Part shown: in pieces, positions 55,327-62,260 of the stretch
How the letters are laid out: the number at the start of each line of letters is the position of its first letter
Numbering within the stretch: position 1 is the stretch's first letter
From: Acidobacteriota bacterium
Lineage (GTDB): Bacteria; Acidobacteriota; Vicinamibacteria; Vicinamibacterales; UBA2999
Direction of reading: 5' to 3'
Assembly: GCA_016192845.1 (NCBI GenBank)
Contig: JACPTI010000009.1
Span: 1 to 62,260, forward strand
Length of the DNA: 62,260 bases
The notes under the pieces: model-generated
What the model was told of the DNA's origin: nothing
Seen by the model: only the letters and a program-made list of their open reading frames with translations
Databases searched by the model: none
Program-made: the position numbers and the translations under genes

Positions 55327-56295
55327 ATGATTCGACTCGTTGCACGTTGCACTCCTGCACTCCGCACCCTTGCACTTTGCACCCTTGCACTTTGCGCGCT
55401 CGTCCTCGCCGCCTGCGGCCGCAGCGAGGCGCCGGCGGAGCAGCCGGCCGCCGAGGCGCACGATCCGGCGGCGCATGCGGCGCCGATTACCGCCGGCTGG
55501 TCGGTCACCGAGGGGATCGAGACGCCGGAAAGCGTCTACGTCGACACGGCGTCCGGCTTCATCTTCACGTCGCAGATTGCCGGCGCGCCCGACGGCCGCG
55601 ACGGCAACGGCCGCATCGTCCAGCTCGGGGGCGACGGCCACGTGGTCTCGTCGACGTGGGTGACCGGGCTCAACGCGCCCAAGGGCCTGCGCAGCCACAA
55701 CGGCACGCTGTGGACGGCGGACCTCGACGAGGTCATGGGCATCGACATCGCAACCGCGAAGATCGCATCGCGGACGAAGATCGACGGGGCGCAGTTCCTG
55801 AACGACGTCGCCGTCGGGCCTGACGGCACGGTCTACGTGTCGGACATGATGGCCAACCGGATCTACGCGGTGCGCGACGGCAAGGCCGCGGTGTTCGCCG
55901 AAGGCGAGCAGCTCGAGTGGCCGAACGGCCTGCTCGTCGACGGGAACCGGCTGATCGTCGGCGGCTGGGGCAAGCCGAAGCCTGATTTCACCACCGACGT
56001 CCCGGGGCGGCTGTTCGCGCTCGACCTGCAGACGAAGCAGAAGACGCCGATCACGCCGAAGCCGTTCGCGAACATCGACGGCGTGGAGTCGGACGGCCGC
56101 GGCGGCTACATCATCAGCGACTATCTGGCGGGGAAGGTGATGCAGGTGTCCGCCACCGGCGAGGTGCGCGACCTGCGGCAGTTCAAGCCCGGCGCCGCCG
56201 ACATCGGGTTCGTCGCCGCGGGCAACGTGCTCCTCGTTCCGCACATGAACGAGAACACCGTCGCGGCGTACGACCTGACGGACGTACTGAAGTAA
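55327..56295 (+). CDS. SMP-30/gluconolactonase-like beta-propeller lipoprotein
   Basis: 322 residues. Lipoprotein signal ending in lipobox LAAC (Cys 30). The rest has propeller repeats: ITAGWSVTEGIETPESVYVD, GLNAPKGLRSHNGTLWTADLDEVMGID, FLNDVAVGPDGTVYVSDMMANRIYAV, WPNGLLVDGNRLIVGGWG and IDGVESDGRGGYIISDYL, with Asn/Asp at the family's metal positions. May hydrolyse a lactone or act as a binding lipoprotein. The signal peptide is encoded by a TTGCAC array (55339-55395). Confidence 0.82.
   Translation: MIRLVARCTPALRTLALCTLALCALVLAACGRSEAPAEQPAAEAHDPAAHAAPITAGWSVTEGIETPESVYVDTASGFIFTSQIAGAPDGRDGNGRIVQLGGDGHVVSSTWVTGLNAPKGLRSHNGTLWTADLDEVMGIDIATAKIASRTKIDGAQFLNDVAVGPDGTVYVSDMMANRIYAVRDGKAAVFAEGEQLEWPNGLLVDGNRLIVGGWGKPKPDFTTDVPGRLFALDLQTKQKTPITPKPFANIDGVESDGRGGYIISDYLAGKVMQVSATGEVRDLRQFKPGAADIGFVAAGNVLLVPHMNENTVAAYDLTDVLK
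55339..55395 (+). repeat. TTGCAC-type 7-mer array encoding a lipoprotein signal
   Basis: TTGCACG, TTGCACT, CCTGCACTCCGCACCC, TTGCACTTTGCACCC, TTGCACTTTGCG: TGCAC recurs every 6-8 bases through codons 5-23 of the lipoprotein. Confidence 0.7.
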
Positions 56296-56297
56296 GT

Positions 56298-56375
56298 CGG
56301 CTTTGGGCTTCGGGCTCAGGGCGTTGGGCTCTGACCGACGCCTGAAGTCCAAAGCCCGAAGCCCCAAGCCTCGAG
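56298..56375. repeat. GGGCTTC/GAAGCCC repeat hairpin
   Basis: Left arm 56298-56331 (GGCTTTGGGCTTCGGGCT, GGGCGTTGGGCT), right arm 56346-56375 (AGTCCAAAGCCCGAAGCCCC, AAGCC). It starts two bases after the lipoprotein stop and ends just before the TRAP gene stop, so it could end both transcripts. Confidence 0.8.
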
Positions 56376-56380
56376 CCGGG

Positions 56381-57430
56381 TCAGGTCAGATTCACCAGCC
56401 CCAGCAGCTCGCGGCCGTACTGGCGGCGGGCTTCGTCATAGATCGGGCTGACGGCCGTGACAAACGCCTTGTGCTGCTCCGGCGTCAGCTCGATGATCTC
56501 GCCCCCCGCCTTCCGGATCACCGCGGCCGACTCGTCTTCTTCCTTGACGTGCAGATCGCGCTGGTAGGCGACCGCGCCGGCGACCGCCGCGCGCATCTCC
56601 TGCTGCAGCTCGCGCGGCCACGCGTCGAAGGACGGCCGGTGCAGGAAGATCGGCCGCGACAGGTAGAAGTGGTTGGTTGCGGTGTGGAACTTGTGAAAGT
56701 TGTGCACGCCGTAGGTCACCGTATTCAGGAACGGGTTCTCCTGGGCGTCGAGCGTGCCGGCCTTCACCGCCGCAATCGCCTCGGTGAGGTCCATGATCTT
56801 CGGAATCGCGCCGAGCAGCTCGAAGGTCCGCGCCTGCACCTTGCTCGGCAGGACGCGGATCATGAGCCCTTTCATGTCGGCCGGGACGCGAATCGGCCTC
56901 ACGCGGTTCGACACGTGCCGGAACCCGTTCTCGAACCAGCCGATCACCCGCACGTCCATGCCCGCCTCGATCCGTTCGGCGAGGATGCGGCCGAAGCGGC
57001 CGTCCATGGTGGCCCGCGCGGTTGGCGTATCGGAGAAGATGAACGGGAGGTCCGCGATGCCGATGTCCGGCACCCGCTCCGTGAAGTAGCTGCTCGACTG
57101 GTAGCCGAGCGTCAGCACGCCGCTCTCGACCAGCCACAGGATGTCTTCGGCGCGGTAGCCGAGGTCGAGGATGTTGTAGACGTACCTGACCTCGACGTCG
57201 CCCTTGAACCTCGCGGCGATCCGGTCGCCGATCCGTTTCAGCGAGAAGCTGAAGCCGTTGTTGGCCGGGGCGTAGCCGCCCAGCACGATGCGGATCGGCC
57301 TGCGCGTCTGCGCTGCCAGCACCCCACGGCGCAGGCGCCGTGGGGACTCCGCTGCCGGCGCTGCCATCCCGGCCGCGAGCGCCCCGGCGCCCGCCACGGC
57401 CGACGTCTTCAGAAAGTCTCGCCTGCGCAT
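56381..57430 (-). CDS. TRAP transporter substrate-binding protein DctP
   Basis: 349 residues. Tat-type signal RRRDFLKTSAVAGAG. DctP fold: VLTLGYQSSSYFTERVPDIGIADLPF, GMDVRVIGWFENGFRHVSNRVRPIRVPADMKGLMIRV (in parts; the conserved Arg pairs with the ligand carboxylate), LTEAIAAVKAGTLDAQENP and KFHTATNHFY. Binds an organic acid for a TRAP importer; membrane subunits are not in the window. A palindrome adds SPRRLRRGVL in frame between signal and mature domain. Confidence 0.88.
   Translation of the reverse strand: MRRRDFLKTSAVAGAGALAAGMAAPAAESPRRLRRGVLAAQTRRPIRIVLGGYAPANNGFSFSLKRIGDRIAARFKGDVEVRYVYNILDLGYRAEDILWLVESGVLTLGYQSSSYFTERVPDIGIADLPFIFSDTPTARATMDGRFGRILAERIEAGMDVRVIGWFENGFRHVSNRVRPIRVPADMKGLMIRVLPSKVQARTFELLGAIPKIMDLTEAIAAVKAGTLDAQENPFLNTVTYGVHNFHKFHTATNHFYLSRPIFLHRPSFDAWPRELQQEMRAAVAGAVAYQRDLHVKEEDESAAVIRKAGGEIIELTPEQHKAFVTAVSPIYDEARRQYGRELLGLVNLT
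57322..57345. repeat. Perfect palindrome inside the TRAP binding-protein gene
   Basis: CCCCACGGCGC (57322-57332) and GCGCCGTGGGG (57335-57345), two-base loop; same family as those in hrcA and the kinase gene. Located in the linker after the signal peptide. Confidence 0.8.
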
Positions 57431-57446
57431 GGTCCGCCTCCGCCCG

Positions 57447-58418
57447 TCATTCTACCTGCTGCGGCTCCTGCCGCAGCGCGATGGCGCCGCCCAGCGCCTG
57501 CTGCGGCGCCTCGACGGCCGCCCGCTTGCGGACGACGACCCGACGCCACCACATCGCCGCGCCGGTGATGAACATCACGGCGGGAACGAGCCCCAAGACG
57601 ACCCATACCGCCTTCAACGTATGGCTGCGCCAACGGCCGAAGTGCAGCCGCACCGCCCACCGGATCAGGACGTCGCCGGGCCGCTCCTGCTCGAAGGTCT
57701 CGATCGGGCCCCAGTACCAGTCCACGGCGCGGGTGAACGGGTCCGGGAACGCCATGTAGATGCCGGTCACCGCCCAGATCAACAGAATCGAGAAGAACCA
57801 GAAGCCGAGCGCGCTGTGCGCGTCGAAGTTGAAGCGGGGCCACGCGGCGCGCCACGTGAACGTCAGGCCGCGGCGCCAGACCTTGAGCCCCCGCCACCAG
57901 AGCACGAGGCCGGTCAGACACAGCAACGTCACCAGAATGCTGCCGATCCCGTTCCAGAAGCGGCCCCGGCGGTCGTTGACCATCAGCAGGTCGTCGTGCA
58001 GCTCGGCGAGCTTCAGCACGGCCTCGGCCTGCCACGGCCACGGCTCCCCGAGATCCTCGCCGGTGTAGCCGTTGAAGTCGCGCTCGATCTGCGCGCGTCC
58101 GCGCAAGAGCACGACGCGCACCAGCGCCATCCGGCGCTGCGGATCCCCGACGCGCTCGACGGTGAATCCCGGAAAGGCGCGCAGGGCGAGGCGCGCCAGC
58201 TCCTCTTTCGGCAGCACCGGCCGGCCGGCCTCGAGCGGCGGCGCCTGCGGGCGGGCCGCCCGGTCCATCTCGCGCCGGAACACGAGCGCGCTGCCCGTCA
58301 CGCTGAGCATGACGATGTAGAGGCCGATGGCGAGCCCGATCCAGAGGTGAAGCTGGAACGCGATTCTCCGCAGCAGCACCGTCCGCGGCTTTCGAAGCCA
58401 TTGCTGCCAGACGTTCAT
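57447..58418 (-). CDS. PepSY-associated membrane protein
   Basis: 323 residues. First helix with [25 protein letters not shown] (in parts), a periplasmic PepSY-like part ([12 protein letters not shown] ... [17 protein letters not shown]), [21 protein letters not shown], then three more helices with [52 protein letters not shown] (in parts). His residues in helices (LHLW, ELHD, LHFG) suggest haem or metal; relatives reduce ferric siderophores or sulfite-type substrates. Same strand as dctP, 16 bases upstream. Confidence 0.8.
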   Translation of the reverse strand: MNVWQQWLRKPRTVLLRRIAFQLHLWIGLAIGLYIVMLSVTGSALVFRREMDRAARPQAPPLEAGRPVLPKEELARLALRAFPGFTVERVGDPQRRMALVRVVLLRGRAQIERDFNGYTGEDLGEPWPWQAEAVLKLAELHDDLLMVNDRRGRFWNGIGSILVTLLCLTGLVLWWRGLKVWRRGLTFTWRAAWPRFNFDAHSALGFWFFSILLIWAVTGIYMAFPDPFTRAVDWYWGPIETFEQERPGDVLIRWAVRLHFGRWRSHTLKAVWVVLGLVPAVMFITGAAMWWRRVVVRKRAAVEAPQQALGGAIALRQEPQQVE

Positions 58419-58480
58419 TCGCGCCGTGATCGTAGCAGGGACCTGCGGTTTCTGTCCTGACCGGCCGATACAGACCGAAA

Positions 58481-58535
58481 GGGGTCAGATCCAGGGTCGG
58501 ATCCGGGGTCGGAGCCCGGTTCTGACCCTGTACAG
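58481..58535. repeat. GGGTCGGATCC-type array with inverted ends
   Basis: GGGTCAGATCCA, GGGTCGGATCCG, GGGTCGGAGCCC in tandem, bounded by GGGTCAGA (58482-58489) and TCTGACCC (58521-58528). Divergent gap between the PepSY gene and the lytic transglycosylase. Confidence 0.6.
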
Positions 58536-58566
58536 TAAACTCCTACGGCTCAGCCACTTGGACCGA

Positions 58567-59271
58567 ATGCTGATTCGAATCCTGATCCTCGGCGCCTGCG
58601 CGGCGGTGTTCTGGCCGGTTTCGGTCTCGGCGCAGATCTACGCCTGGCGCGACACCAACGGCAACCTCGTGCTCTCGGACCGGCGCCTCGACCCGGCCGC
58701 GGCGACCTATGCCGTGCCGAACGCGCCCGCCTTCCGGACCACGCGCCCCGCGGCGCCCCGCGCCGCCGGCGAGCGGTTCGAGCCGCTCGTCCAGGAGTAC
58801 GCCGCGCGTCGCGGGCTCCGGCCCGATCTCGTGCGCGCGGTCATTCAGGTCGAATCGGGGTTCAATCCGTTCGCGCGCTCGCCCAAGGGGGCGCTGGGCC
58901 TGATGCAGCTCATGCCGGGCACCGCGCGCGAACTCGGCGTCCGCAACGCGTACGACCCGGCCGAGAACATCCGCGGCGGGACCGCCTACCTGCGGCAACT
59001 GCTCGACCGGTACGAGGGAAACGAAGAGCTGGCCCTTGCCGCCTACAACGCCGGCTTCGATGCCGTGGACCGGTACGGCGGCCGGGTGCCGCCGTACACG
59101 GAGACGCAGAACTACGTGCGAAAGGTCGGCTCGGTCGCCGAAACAACCCCTTCATCCGGCCGCGGCAAGCGCGTGATCTACAAGATCGTCGACATCATCG
59201 ACGGCCGGCCGGTCGTCCGCTACACGACCGAGCGCCCCGCCTCCGGTGCCTACGAGGTCGTGCACCGGTAA
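58567..59271 (+). CDS. Lytic transglycosylase (SLT domain)
   Basis: 234 residues from ATG 58567. Signal peptide [21 protein letters not shown], a DUF4124-like start ([17 protein letters not shown]), then [35 protein letters not shown] (catalytic Glu in QVESGF, in parts), [11 protein letters not shown] and [18 protein letters not shown]. Cleaves peptidoglycan glycan strands to 1,6-anhydro ends. Confidence 0.9.
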   Translation: MLIRILILGACAAVFWPVSVSAQIYAWRDTNGNLVLSDRRLDPAAATYAVPNAPAFRTTRPAAPRAAGERFEPLVQEYAARRGLRPDLVRAVIQVESGFNPFARSPKGALGLMQLMPGTARELGVRNAYDPAENIRGGTAYLRQLLDRYEGNEELALAAYNAGFDAVDRYGGRVPPYTETQNYVRKVGSVAETTPSSGRGKRVIYKIVDIIDGRPVVRYTTERPASGAYEVVHR

Positions 59272-59287
59272 GGTACAATCGGCATTC

Positions 59288-59557
59288 ATGGCCAAGCGAA
59301 CGAAATCCGCCCTCAAGGCAAACCGGCAGAACATCCGCCGCCGGGAGCACAACCGCCAGCTGCGGTCTCGGCTGCGCACGGCGCTCAAGGCGATCCGCGC
59401 CATGCTGGATGCCAAGGATCTCGACGGCGCGAAGGCGGCCCTGGGCCGCACGGTCTCGATCGTCGACAAGATGGCGACGAAAGGGATCATTCACCGGAAC
59501 ACCGCGGCGCGGTACAAGTCTCGGCTCGCCGCGCGCTTCAGCAGGCCTGCCGCCTGA
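59288..59557 (+). CDS. rpsT: 30S ribosomal protein S20
   Basis: 89 residues, standard. MAKRTKSALKANRQNIRRREHN, then RSRLRTALKAIRAML and ATKGIIHRNTAARYKSRLAAR are classic S20. TACAAT at 59274-59279 lies eight bases before the ATG, so the leader would be extremely short. An ACAAGTCAC array follows right after the stop. Confidence 0.96.
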   Translation: MAKRTKSALKANRQNIRRREHNRQLRSRLRTALKAIRAMLDAKDLDGAKAALGRTVSIVDKMATKGIIHRNTAARYKSRLAARFSRPAA

Positions 59558-59558
59558 G

Positions 59559-59692
59559 ACAAGTCACAAGGCACAAGTCACAAGGCACAAGTCACAAGGC
59601 ACAAGTCACAAGGCTCAAACCACAAGGCTCAAACCACAAGACGAGGATTACGTTTGTGACTTGTGATTTCTGACTTGTGACTTGTGACTTGA
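59559..59692. repeat. AAGTCAC-family repeat palindrome between rpsT and holA
   Basis: Left arm 59559-59640: ACAAGTCACAAGGC about four times, then CTCAAACCACAAGG units. Loop with GACGAGGATTACG. Right arm 59654-59692: TTGTGACTTGTGATTTCTG, ACTTGTGACTTGTGACTTG. The right arm encodes the last 14 residues of HolA on the minus strand. Confidence 0.9.
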
Positions 59693-60604
59693 GCAGAGTT
59701 CCACCACCAGCCGCTCCAGCAGCACCCGCGGTTCGCCCCCAGACGACTTGAGCGCCAGGTCGGTCGAGAACACGGCCTCGATGCCGTGCCGGACCCGCGC
59801 CGGGGGGAGCCGCTCGGCGGCCGTCCGGAGCTGTCCCAGCACGAAAAACGGCGGCGCGCCGGCATCGAGCGCGAGGTGCAGCTCGTGGATCGCCTCGGCC
59901 GCGTCGTTGCGGGAGATCGCGTTCGCGATGCCGAAGTCGGCCTGCGCCTCCGGCGCCGCCGGCACCGCCTGCCGCACGTCCTCGGCGGTGATCGCCGGCT
60001 GCCCCATCGCGTACAGCGCCAGGCGCTCCAGCCCCGCGCGCAGCCGCACGAGATCGGCACCCGCGCGCCGGACGAGCGCCCGCACGGCGCCTGCATCGAG
60101 CGGCGCCCCCATGCGGGCGGCGCGTGTCTTCACCCAGCGCTCCGCGTCCGCTTCGTCCTCGATCGTCCCGCAGTCGACGACCTGCGCCTCCTTCATGAGC
60201 AGCTTGACGACGCGGCGCCGCAGGTCGAGCGGGCCGCAGACGAAAACGACCGTCGCGTGGTCCGGCGGATCCTCGATGAACTGTTCGAGCCGCTCCTGGT
60301 CTTCCTCCGCCGCCTTCGACTCACGCTTCGGAACGAGCAGCTTCTCCGCCTCGAGAATCAGCACGATCCGCCGCGGCGCCATCATCGGCAGCGTCGCCGC
60401 CGTCTGCGTCAGATCGTCGACCGTCATCTCGGCGCCGTAGAGCCGATCGACATTGAACGCCCGCAGTCCTTCGTCGACGATCTCGGCGAATTCGCCGGCG
60501 ACCGCCGTCTTCTCGGCGTCGTCTTCGCCGAGGAGCATGTAGAGGGAGCCGGTCTCTCCCAAGGCGAGCTGCTTCCGGAGCGCGGCTAGGCTCAGAGGGG
60601 GCAC
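59648..60604 (-). CDS. holA: DNA polymerase III delta subunit
   Basis: 318 residues. LGETGSLYMLLGEDDAEKTAVAGEF (in parts), FNVDRLYGAEMTVDDLTQTAATLPMMAPRRIVLI, FIEDPPDHATVVFVCGPLD and the AAA+-like second domain (DLVRLRAGLERLALYA, ITAEDVRQAVPA) follow HolA; the C-terminal domain is ALDAGAPPFFVLGQLRT. Loads the beta clamp with the clamp loader. The end, SSHKSQVRNHKSQT, is read from a repeat arm and is not part of the family. Confidence 0.88.
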   Translation of the reverse strand: MPPLSLAALRKQLALGETGSLYMLLGEDDAEKTAVAGEFAEIVDEGLRAFNVDRLYGAEMTVDDLTQTAATLPMMAPRRIVLILEAEKLLVPKRESKAAEEDQERLEQFIEDPPDHATVVFVCGPLDLRRRVVKLLMKEAQVVDCGTIEDEADAERWVKTRAARMGAPLDAGAVRALVRRAGADLVRLRAGLERLALYAMGQPAITAEDVRQAVPAAPEAQADFGIANAISRNDAAEAIHELHLALDAGAPPFFVLGQLRTAAERLPPARVRHGIEAVFSTDLALKSSGGEPRVLLERLVVELCSSHKSQVRNHKSQT

Positions 60605-61074
60605 TCAGCGCAGGCGGGCGGAGCTCAGATCCGCATCGGCGAAGTCATCGACCTCGAAGTTGGCCCAGCGCAAGTCGGCCTCGGCGAAATCGGCGCCCGT
60701 GGCCAACGCGCCGCGCAGGTCCGAGTCGCAGAAGCTCACCTTCTTGAAGCTGGCGCCGTGGAGCGTCGCATCCCGCAGGTTCGCGCCCTGGAACGTGCCG
60801 CCGTACAGGTTCACGCCGCGCAGGCTGGCTCCGATCAGCGTGGCAGACCTGAGGTTGGCGAACTCCATGCGCGCCCCATCGAGGCGGGCGCCGGACAAGT
60901 TCGCGCCCTCGAGCAGACAGCGCCGCAGATCGGCGCCTGCCAGGTTCACGCCCTCGAGCCTGGCAAAGGCAAGATCGGCCTCGAACAGATCGACTGGCTC
61001 GGCCGAGTGGGCCGCGCGGTACTGATTGAACGCCTCCACCGACTCGCGCAGCAGCGCGACCCAGCCGTCGCGGG

Positions 61075-61078
<4 letters not shown>
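60605..61078 (-). CDS. Pentapeptide-repeat protein
   Basis: 157 residues from ATG 61078. From residue ~32, about 22 A(D/N)Lxx-type repeats (FEADLAFARLEGVNLAGADL, RGVNLYGGTFQGANLRDATL) form a right-handed square helix; a short helical N-terminus precedes. Role unknown; some relatives mimic DNA. Overlaps the end of the FAD-subunit gene by four bases, so coexpressed with it. Confidence 0.85.
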
Positions 61079-62052
<974 letters not shown>

Positions 62053-62071
62053 GGCACACCCCTATGCCCTA
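62053..62071. repeat. GGCATAG 7-mer pair at a stop codon
   Basis: On the minus strand GGCATAGGGCATAGGGG: the first unit holds the molybdopterin-subunit stop TAG, the second fills the gap to the FAD-subunit start. Confidence 0.5.
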
Positions 62072-62260
62072 TGCCGTGCGGCTGGCGGCGGGCCGCCGTT
62101 CGCCGAGCGCGTGCAGGATCCGCGCGCGGGTGAACGGCACCTCGCGGAGGCGCACGCCAATCGCGTTGTAGATGGCGTTGGCGACGGCGGCCATACCCGG
62201 GTGGCACGGGTTCTCACCGAGCCCCTTGGCGCCGTACGGCCCCAGGATCCCTTCGTTCGG
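62069..62260 (-). CDS. Xanthine dehydrogenase family molybdopterin-binding subunit, partial
   Basis: C-terminal 63 codons only; the gene continues beyond the right edge. GPYGAKGLGENPCHPGMAAVANAI is the conserved end of the molybdopterin domain (with the catalytic Glu in GLGE), in parts GPYGAKGLGENP and CHPGMAAVANAI, followed by GVRLREVPFTRARIL. Partner of the FAD subunit; the iron-sulfur subunit is not visible. Confidence 0.88.
   Translation of the reverse strand, partial: PNEGILGPYGAKGLGENPCHPGMAAVANAIYNAIGVRLREVPFTRARILHALGERRPAASRTA

Overview
The window is high-GC bacterial DNA with dense gene packing. It probably comes from Acidobacteriota, most likely the Vicinamibacteria type. That placement is inferred from a VWFA-related Acidobacterial-type secreted protein, a BshC bacillithiol enzyme, a GxxExxY protein, NtrC-type regulators, a secreted tannase-like esterase and very repeat-rich intergenic spaces; no rRNA is present to confirm it. 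Most genes are ordinary housekeeping genes. The unusual part is the DNA between and inside them.

Layout. 1-5750: a mobile-element remnant. It holds a partial cell-wall amidase and a fragment of a sigma-54 activator joined to a phage-like small terminase gene, then a DUF3631 helicase-like protein, an excisionase-like protein, a ribbon-helix-helix protein, a zinc-ribbon protein and a tyrosine integrase that ends beside tRNA-Cys and tRNA-Gly, resembling a phage satellite. 6007-12217 (minus): DUF1844 protein, MBL-fold hydrolase, ribF, cysS, class III aminotransferase, yraN and a frameshifted galT. 12284-16094: mazG, a GxxExxY gene inside inverted repeat arms, and comEC. 16337-24085: a signalling cluster with an orphan DHp protein, two paralogous NtrC-type regulators, a hybrid histidine kinase, PilZ and HD-GYP proteins, and several truncated members. 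24067-29503 (minus): carA, carB and a VWA protein. 29531-38251: PEGA protein, bshC, a class A penicillin-binding protein, xdhC, a hicBA toxin-antitoxin pair and a membrane glycosyltransferase. 38285-43337: hrcA-grpE-dnaJ-prmA-pepP. 43377-47833 (minus): three secreted proteins (GlcG-like, alpha/beta hydrolase, tannase). 48038-55317: rsmE, a Ser/Thr kinase, ilvE, pilT, recX and alaS. 55327-62260: lipoprotein, TRAP binding protein, PepSY protein, lytic transglycosylase, rpsT, holA, pentapeptide protein, and the FAD and molybdopterin subunits of a xanthine dehydrogenase family enzyme.

Main observation. The intergenic spaces are filled with short repeat arrays built on units of about 7 bases. At least nine different unit sequences occur (for example CACGAAG, AAGTCAC, GAACCGA, GGGCTTC, TAGCCGG). 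The larger ones are folded as imperfect palindromes: a tandem array, a short loop, then the reverse-complement array. They begin at, or within a few bases of, stop codons, and in several places they have become coding sequence: the signal peptide of the VWA protein, the lipoprotein signal of the SMP-30-like protein, the C-terminal tail of HolA and the disrupted 5' end of recX. One family forms the two inverted ends of a 511-bp unit carrying the GxxExxY gene, a PD-(D/E)XK-like protein, which looks like a small mobile element; hairpins elsewhere would be its gene-less relatives. A separate family of perfect 11-12 bp palindromes sits in frame inside hrcA, a protein kinase gene and a TRAP binding-protein gene. 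A two-hairpin element with compensatory base changes occurs twice near 43.9 and 46.1 kb.

Other points: alaS has a central segment of clearly different codon use and a frameshift near its 3' end; galT is frameshifted. Start sites near repeats are uncertain.
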